From Pelobates cultripes (taxonomy: Eukaryota; Chordata; Amphibia; Anura; Pelobatidae), in contig OW240921.1 of assembly GCA_933207985.1 (NCBI GenBank), forward strand, positions 102,548,599-102,612,598: a DNA stretch of 64,000 nt, given 5' to 3'. The notes beneath the pieces were generated by a model, which made no database searches, was not told where the DNA came from, and saw nothing but the letters and a program-made list of their open reading frames with translations. The position numbers were made by a program, and so were the translations under genes. This document shows positions 57,108-64,000 of this stretch, piece after piece (positions within the stretch are counted from its first letter, which is position 1; the number at the start of each line of letters is the position of its first letter).

Positions 57108-58687
57108 GCAATAAGCATTGCAGTTATCCTATTTATCTTCTGTGTTAAAATTATATATGTTTGCTAAAGTAGGTGACTTTGTAAAATTTCAACTGTATTT
57201 TTTTGTCTACGTGCTGTTCCTTAATCTTTATCTTTCGTTCATGCGTACTTGTCCTCAAGGCAAAACATTGCCAGGCTTCTTTTGCCCCACCTGCTGCTAA
57301 GTTTACAAAAGCAGAACATTCAGTTGTTTCGTAATAGCATGTAGCTATGCATATGTAACATTTTCTTCAATATTTCTAATACATCAAATTGTCTGTATCC
57401 CTGCTACATTGTCAAAAAGAAGTTGAAATTGTCAGCATGTTGTGACAAAGACAAAGTAAGAATGACTCTTGCCCTGTTGACATTTACACCACAAAATACA
57501 AAAAAAAAAAATACAAAATAAAGGCTATCTAAAATAGCATGTATAATGATTATATAAGTCATGAAACACAGACAGTTATTAATGCTGAGGAGTTGTTAAA
57601 CTTTGTTTCTTGTGTTTAACGTTATAATATTTCTTTTGCTATGTTTGTTTCTGTCATTTAGTCTAAGGAATAAACTATGTGCAAATAGAATCTTAGGAAA
57701 CAAATATGAAGATTTAGATGCACCATATGTCAAGGCCACCACTACACACAGTACTCCAGTACTGGGAGATAACTGCAATAATTATGTAACTCAAATGTAA
57801 CTTTCAGATGCCCCTTTGGATGTGACCACGGGAAATTGTCTACAGCCTTTTTTCCCCAGCCCAGGCATTTATTTTGTGGCTGTCCAATTAGAGACTTCCC
57901 AAATTCAGCTCAATGAGGTCTTTGAAAGGAAGGTGCTCTGGACAAACAACCAGGAAGCAACAGGACTGGTTGATTTACTGAGAGCAGGGGGCGTGAGGGG
58001 GATGTACCAAGGTAATTTTTTTGTTAACTTCTATCAAAATCTGCACTTTTTGGAAAATGAAAAAAGAGAACACACTCTTCACAGATCTAGCACCTCAGGA
58101 AACGTATGTGTTTATAGGTTTCAAATTCCTTTTTTTTTTGTATATAATCCATTTTCATATTGATACAACATAAACTTTAGTACTGTTTTTCAATAATCAC
58201 CTAAAATTAGGTATGGAACTTCTCAGACCATTAAAAGTTTTGAAATAACAAGAGAAGAATGTTGTTATGGGCAAACGCAAATATTACAAGTTTTAGAATG
58301 AAAAGTTGTATTTCTTAAACTATGTACTTTGTCTTTAAGAGATTTTGCAAACTGACAAGTTGTTAGAAATGGAACATAGGGTTTTTATCTTCCATTGTTC
58401 GTTAATGAATTACCTCTTATCCATATTCAGTGAATATGGTGTTCAGACTTTAGGACCCCATCTTGTCCTAGGTTAGTGTAATTCCCCAAGTCAGGGAATT
58501 TCCCATGTCATGTGCACCCTTACGTTTTAGTCTAAACATAGATAAGATGTTCCCATGTGAAATTACCAAGTTATGGCCTTGTATCTTTGCCAAGTTAAGC
58601 TAGGTCCTAACATGATCTAATTGAAAATCTTTTTGGAGACAGACACTGCTCTATTTTATCATGACTGCGAGGTTGACATGTTTAATC
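57108..58687. other. Intergenic DNA with one diverged repeat
   Basis: 57,877-57,960 resembles the repeat at 13,465 (GTCCAATTAGAGACTTCCCA ... AAGGAAGGTGCTCTG). The 115-codon ORF at 57,816-58,163 runs through it and shows no protein signature. Confidence 0.5.
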
Positions 58688-58721
58688 TATAGTAGAGTTT
58701 AATCTTTTAAACTCTACTATA
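58688..58721. repeat. Perfect 15-bp hairpin with 4-nt loop
   Basis: TATAGTAGAGTTTAA, loop TCTT, TTAAACTCTACTATA. No adjacent T-run or gene gives it a clear role. Confidence 0.8.
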
Positions 58722-59395
58722 AATTATTGCAATGGATTATTATGTTTTATATGTCTATATTTATATTTTTATTTAATAAATATATTTGAAAAGACAAAAC
58801 CTTACTGCTTCCAAGACAATCCCTATTGTATTCTCAATTATTTATATATTTTAAAAAGAGGAACTCTTACTAACTATATAATATTATGACTAAAATATAT
58901 GTACAGTTAGCCTTGCTAAATTCTATGCTTTAAGATCTTATAGTGATAAATATGGGAACTGGCTGCGGTTACAATGTGAGCTGAAAAACAGCCAAAAATG
59001 CAGTTTTTTATAATTTTGGTATAAAATCCTTAAAAAAAAAATACATGTAATAAATACATTTTTGCACATAAAGTCTCACTTGCTTCCTTAATTGCCCCAG
59101 TGCTGGACTGCAACTTGCAGAGAAACTATTTGCTTTACCAGACCTTCCATTTTCAATTCTTCAGAGAGTCTGTAAATGGAGCCTCCTCTTTTATTTCCCA
59201 CATTCTAGCTAGCCCATAGGCAAGGCAGACCCAATGTACACTAGAAACAACAATGTTGATTGGACCTTGGCCAACCATTTGCTTATGCCCCCTGGACCCT
59301 GACCCCTCCCTGGCATGCAATCACGCCATCCACCCCAAAGCAGTGGTAGAACTGAAGCAGAAAGGGTCTGGTGCAAGAATTGTTTTGGGCCCCCT
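58722..59395. other. Intergenic AT-rich DNA
   Basis: No feature recognised. Confidence 0.5.
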
Positions 59396-59634
59396 TATTG
59401 CAAGTTTTGCCACCAAGTACTAAGTCAAAGGGATCAGGGACAAATACTTATTTCACTCATTGACATTCAAATCAATTTATAACTTTTTGACATGTGTTTT
59501 TCTGTATTTTTATTTTTGATATTCTGTCTCTCACAGTTAAAATAGCGTCTACCATTAAAATTATAGACTGATCATTTCTTTGTCAGTGGGCAAACGTTCA
59601 AAATCAGCAGGGGATCAAATACTTTTTTCCCTGT
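59396..59634 (+). mobile_element. 3' end of a Tc1-like transposon
   Basis: From GCAAGTTTTGCCACCAAGTA through AATTATAGACTGATCATTTC to GGGGATCAAATACTTTTTTCCCTGTA. I recognise this as the 3' UTR and right terminal inverted repeat of a vertebrate Tc1-like element. The transposase part is absent upstream. It is a different family from the 5' end at 15,616. Confidence 0.72.
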
Positions 59635-59839
59635 ATTGCAGTTTCTTGTTGTACATTTTTAAAAAACTAACACAAATGTGTAGTTACAAGCTTTTGGCTT
59701 GATAAAGGGAGGAACTCCTGAAAGCGTGTCACTACAAATTGCTGGGAGTCAAATGAAAAAGCTATTGCAGGAAACTACAATGCTACATTATTTTGCATCT
59801 ACATTATTGGACTAATATGGCAACTCAAATATCATGATT

Positions 59840-60120
59840 GTAGATACACACACACAGATGCACATTCCCAGTCTTGCACATTCCTATTCTCACAGATACA
59901 TACTTGCACATGAAGAAAAACACTTCCACAGACACACTTAGATGCACACAGCCACATACAACGCACACACAGATAAACACCATTACATATATACACAAAG
60001 TGATACACTGCCAGACAAAGATACACACTGACACACATAAACACACAGTTATATACTGCCACACATGCACAGACACACTGAGCACATGTATAAAGACTGA
60101 CACAGACACCAGTACTGACA
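59840..60120. repeat. CA-rich tandem array
   Basis: Imperfect ACACACAGATGCACA and ACACACTGACACACA units. ORFs across it are artefacts. Confidence 0.82.
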
Positions 60121-61028
60121 AAAATATTATGCTAAGATGAACTATTTTAGCCACCTTTGTGTCTTTGACACAATCCAGTGAGTTTATAGTGATATATAAT
60201 GTTACAGATTGCATGAGAAACAAACATTTTTTGCCTGCCTTTGTGCTAGAAAAGGGTGGATTCCCTGGCTACCAGTGGGGCAGTGAGCTGCTCCTGTTCT
60301 CCAAGTAGAGCAGGTTCCCTTCCCTCCTGCTCAGCTACCTTCTCACACCAATAGGAAGTGATATGACATCACTTCCTTTCTCTGATGTTGCACTGGAGAT
60401 TAATAGATGAGGGGTCCTACTGAGCCTCAAGTTCAGAATGTAATATGTGTAGCTGGCCAACCAGGCAATCTGTATGTTGGCTGGGACCCTCACACATGCA
60501 AGGCTTGTACCCTCTGAAAGTGACCTGTCCATAAGTAAGACAGGTTCTGTATGCACTAATAATAGCTAATAGTAGCTGTACAATTTAAGGCACTTTTTAA
60601 TTAAATGGCAAAGCCACACAGGAACATATTATCTGAAGGTGATTTTATTGTTTGTGTCCTTTACAATATTGTACATATTTTTTTGGAATGGCTTAAATTG
60701 CTGTATGTGAGCATATGCTTATTCTGTGTAAGTCTCATACACATGTATCCATATATTATATTTACATTATGTTTTAATTTGTGGAAGCTACATCACAAAC
60801 ATGTCATCAGACCCTTACAAATATGTTCATAATAAGGAAATTTGATCACTTTTGTTACCTATGATGTAATCCCTACTATGTGAGTCAGAATAGCATTTCT
60901 ACTTAATTTATAATATTCCAAATACTTTCTTCAACATGTTATTATAGAGGCTTTTTTTTTTTATATAATCTCTGTGACTTTCTAGGTTATTAGCGGCGGT
61001 AGAGAAATACAGTTGCTTTCATAAATGG
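60121..61028. other. Intergenic DNA, no feature recognised
   Basis: Short ORFs without signatures; an ACTTCCTATTGGTGT/GATATGACATCACTTCCT-like small inverted motif lies near 60,350. Confidence 0.45.
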
Positions 61029-61986
61029 AAAAAAAAGGAAGGGAGAGAAGGTTGCGCCTTAATAAGATGGGATGTACCAAAGTCAAATTGACAGAAATTA
61101 TATAGACAGTAAATCAAGTATAGTCCAAATCCAATAATATATAGATGGTAGATAAAAAGTCTTGAAGGGAACAGCAAGACTTGGGTAAAATCAGGGAATC
61201 TTGGAGGTAGAGTGCTTGTAATTCCAGAAGTGCATGGAAAACATAAAAATACAGAACTCCAATGGTACAATATAGTAGAAAATATAGTAGAAAAAATGTA
61301 TATAGAGTCAGTTTTACTCACATTTACCAGAGCTTTATCCAGCTCCGGTTTGTAGAGCATGTAGTGGAATAATCCCCACTTCTGGGATATATGTGGTAGG
61401 TAAATTCTTCAGATGTTTTGGCAATGATAGAGGTTCCAAACTGAGAAGACAAGAAATGGCAAGAATATAGTGCTCACTGTAGTAGTAAGACCATAAGATG
61501 ATATACAGTATAGGAGATGTACTCACATTTGCTCGAGCAGGCTTACTTCTCGATGTATAGGGTGCTGGTGGTATTATACCCACCTGGGATTCTTCAGTCT
61601 TCTTTGAGATGATAAATCAGGATGTCAGATAAAATAAATATTTAAAGGATATTTAAAAGATGTGAGTAGAACTGATTCTATATAAAAAAAATTAAAAACA
61701 TGAGTAGAACTTACTCTATATAATTTAAAAAAATATTTTCTACTATATTGTTCCATTGAAGTTTTCTCTTTTTATGTTTTCCATGCACTTCTGGAATTAC
61801 AAGCACTCTACCTCCAAGGATCCCTGATTTTACCCAAGTCTGGCTGTTCCCTTCAAGACTTTATCTACCATCTATATATTATTGGATTTGGACTATACTT
61901 GATATACTGTATAAATAATTTCTGTAATTTTGACTTTAGTACATCCCATCCTATTAAGGTGCAACCTTCTCTCCATTCCTTTTTTT
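61029..61986. repeat. Inverted repeat, arms of about 250 bp, spacer of about 450 bp
   Basis: Arm 1 (61,029-61,284) and arm 2 (61,736-61,986) are reverse complements with scattered mismatches and a few small indels. Each includes CCAAATCCAATAATATATAG and its complement. The spacer holds two diverged units beginning TACTCACATTT (about 61,315 and 61,522), each followed by a GTGGAATAATCCCCAC-like motif. Similar units occur in the Penelope-like region at 6.9-7.2 kb. Inverted terminal structures are known for Penelope-like elements, so this may be such a remnant; no ORF supports it. Confidence 0.8.
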
Positions 61987-62429
61987 CTATTGCATATTGT
62001 GGGGTCTTAAGAGGGAACCCCTTTCTGTTTGAAGGAGTGCTGCCTTTTCATAATATATTATATTTTCTGTGGTCATCCTTAGCGCTGATGCTTTTTTACA
62101 ATTTTATTTTTCTTTAATAAATCTCACATTTAATCCCTGAACAATAATAGTGTTTTTAGCTCAAAGTTGAATCTACTGGGATTCCAAGAAATAGGTGTTA
62201 AAAATTTACCTATTTACTCACAATAAATATATAAATATATCGGCAATTGTAACAACTGGTTTATCACATTATGTATATTCACAATATACAATCACACAGT
62301 GCAAACATCAATTATGTGGCAAGAAGAACAAATTCACTGGAGATAGTAATGTTGCATGCAAAATAAATACAATATCACTCATGCATCTTTATGATTGGGG
62401 AGAAATCTGCAAGTGCTTCTGTTGTTTAT

Positions 62430-62760
62430 AACTAGAGTTGAGCGAACCCGAACTAAAAAGTTCAGGTTCGTACCGAACATTAGGTTTTTTGGACCCCTGA
62501 ACCTGAACACTAGTGATGTCGCGAACCCGAAATTTTCGGTTCGCGAACGGCGAACGCGAACTTCCGCAAATGTTCGCGAACCTGCAAACCGGGCGAACCG
62601 CCATAGACTTCAATGGGCAGGCGAATTTTAAAACACACAGGGACTCTTTCTGGCCACAATAGTGATGGAAAAGTTGTTTCAAGGGGACTAACACCTGGAC
62701 TGTGGCATGCCGGAGGGGGATCCATGGCAAAACTCCCATGGAAAATTACACAGTTGATAC
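62430..62760. mobile_element. hAT-like repeat ends (GAGTTGAGCGAACCCGAAC and TAGTGATGTCGCGAACC)
   Basis: At 62,511, TAGTGATGTCGCGAACCC matches the terminus of the 320-bp element at 11,430 (TAGTGATGTCCCGAACGG). It is followed by a GTTCGCGAACGGCGAACGCG region. Just upstream (62,434-62,510) a second palindromic CGAACCCGAACT-type repeat is present. The right end is not found in the window. Confidence 0.6.
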
Positions 62761-62823
62761 AGGGTCTGGTTTTAATCCATAAAGGGCAGAAATCACCTAA
62801 CATTCCTAAATCACAATCAGTAT

Positions 62824-63050
62824 GGATTGACACCTGACATATGACATATTGACACCTTGACATATGGATTGACACCTGTCCTCAGAGCCCCTGATGCACA
62901 CGGACACAGAGCAGAATAGAGACTGAAGGTCCCCTACATAGGGTCACTTGGCGAATATGGATTGACACCTGTCCTAAAGGGATCCCTGATACACACAGAG
63001 CAGAATAGGGACTGTTCCCCCTACATCGGGTCACTTGGCAGATATGGATT
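62824..63050. repeat. Tandem units of about 90 bp
   Basis: TATGGATTGACACCTGTCCT ... ACACACAGAGCAGAATAG ... CCCCTACATAGGGTCACTTG is repeated at about 62,867 and 62,957, with partial units before and after. Confidence 0.7.
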
Positions 63051-63054
63051 GACA

Positions 63055-63720
63055 CCTTGTTACAAACTGCTATTTGTAACGGGCCCTTTAAATGGCAAAT
63101 TGCCCTGCTTTCCTGGGTTGTGGAGAAGCCTATTTGCCAGCCTCCTCCCGCATGACTATGGCCTCTGGGAGATTGTGAAAATGTATGCACTTTTATTTGG
63201 TGTGTATGGCCCTTTAAGACTGTCGGTGGGCATATTGGGGCTTATGGACTCTTTATGTGACTGGTGCTGGCCCTTTAAACACCTTTTTGGGACATCAGGG
63301 AGATTGGGACACTGCCCCTTTAAGGCCGTGTCCCCAGACTTGTTGGGGACACGGCCCCTTTAAGACGGTGTCCCCTGTGTCCCCGAACCTGGGTGCAAAC
63401 CCTTTGGCCGCTGCCCGCTGTGCCACTTGGTTCAGTAAATGGGAGGTGGCTGGCTGCAGAGACTAAGAGTGCATTGGTAGGTGGGACTTAGTCTTTCAGC
63501 CGTTTTTCAGCCTTATTTCAGCTGCAGAGACTAAGTCCCATTCGGCGATGGGACTTAGTCTTTTTTTCAGCCTTATTTCAGCTGCAGAGACTAAGTCCCA
63601 TTCGTGATGGGACTTAGTCTTTTTTTCAGCCGTTTTTTTCAGCCTTATTTCAGCTGCAGAGACTAAGTCCCATTCGCGATGGGACTTAGTCGTTTTTTCA
63701 GCCTGAAATAGACCGACCCC
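63055..63720. mobile_element. LTR-like sequence with three tandem hairpins
   Basis: Begins TTGTTACAAACTGCTATTTG. It continues with repeated GGCCCTTTAA, GGGGACACGGCCCCTTTAAG and TTCAGCC units and leads into the hairpin array at 63,529-63,691. The style resembles an LTR U3, but no boundary pair or target duplication is visible before the window ends. Confidence 0.35.
63529..63691. repeat. Three tandem near-perfect hairpins
   Basis: GACTAAGTCCCATTCG followed by its complement occurs at 63,529-63,560, 63,589-63,619 and 63,661-63,691. Copies are separated by CTTTTTTTCAGCCTTATTTC-like spacers and each is preceded by AGCTGCAGA. A degenerate fourth copy lies at about 63,461-63,493. Stems are 14-15 bp. 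Confidence 0.9.
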
Positions 63721-64000
63721 ACAGCCCAAATCTATGGAACTGTTTTGGGCAGGAAAATGTGCTTGCAGTCGGTCATAAAGGGACCTCCAGCTAACTTTTT
63801 AACCCCTGGATGGATTTGGCTGATTTTTGGTTATGTTATGTTTTAAGTGTGCTGATTCCAAATATGTAATTATGAAGATGGGATGTGTAGTTTTAAAGTT
63901 ACAGGGTATGGCTAAAAACTGTATTTTTACTGCCTGTGTTTAATTATGTTAATCTCTTCCCAAACGTCATTTCGTTCAAATTGGAGAGAATGTTAAAAAA
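63721..64000. other. Intergenic sequence at window end
   Basis: No feature recognised. Confidence 0.5.

Noticed and set aside
57816..58163. 115-codon ORF as a possible host exon
   Set aside because: It overlaps a dispersed repeat also present at 13,465 and has no recognisable domain.
1..64000. CRISPR array, bacterial operon or other prokaryotic system
   Set aside because: The tandem repeats lack unique regular spacers and cas genes. The retroelements, MITEs and coding density are those of a vertebrate nuclear genome.

Overview
This is a eukaryotic, repeat-dominated window with no recognisable host gene. I found no host exon, tRNA, rRNA or CRISPR array. The mixture of mobile DNA suggests a vertebrate, most likely an anuran amphibian: a vertebrate-type chromovirus, L1-type LINE, DIRS/Ngaro-type and Penelope-like remnants, Tc1-like ends, hAT and TTAA-flanked miniature elements, a retrovirus LTR with a tRNA-Gly primer site, and long degenerate CA-rich arrays. 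That assignment is inference and the species is not determined. Nearly all short ORFs here are chance or repeat-derived.

Layout. 0-4.6 kb: AT-rich DNA with a hairpin repeat and broken DIRS/Ngaro recombinase and hydrolase pieces (minus strand). 4.6-9.3 kb: two blocks of a C-rich minisatellite with period about 38-40 bp. The first contains a hydrolase scrap; between the blocks lies the 3' part of a Penelope-like element. 9.3-20 kb: intergenic DNA with two hAT-type miniature elements showing exact 8-bp target duplications, a Tc1-like 5' end, TTAA-type elements and CA arrays. 20.4-22.2 kb: a solo LTR with a 5-bp duplication and a fragment of a chromovirus-like LTR. 23.6-30.8 kb: a roughly 2.9-kb segment present twice, separated by a 100-N gap and by the 5' LTR and leader of an endogenous retrovirus. 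The first copy looks like the pre-insertion site. 30.1-34.5 kb: a dead L1-type LINE.

34,664-40,116 is the main coding feature: a structurally complete, very young Ty3/Gypsy chromovirus with near-identical 572/573-bp LTRs and a 5-bp target duplication. It encodes gag with a CCHC knuckle and pol with protease, RT, RNase H, integrase and chromodomain. Pol appears to be reached by -1 frameshifting at GGGAAAC followed by a predicted H-type pseudoknot. The bases just after the 5' LTR are complementary to the predicted RNA 5' end, which suggests self-primed reverse transcription as in Tf1.

40-64 kb: tandem arrays, a 72-bp TTAA miniature element (two copies, one nested in another element), a second solo LTR of the 20.4-kb family, a 1-kb hAT element inserted into a CA array, a Tc1-like 3' end, a 250-bp-armed inverted repeat at 61-62 kb, and a terminal segment with three tandem near-perfect hairpins.
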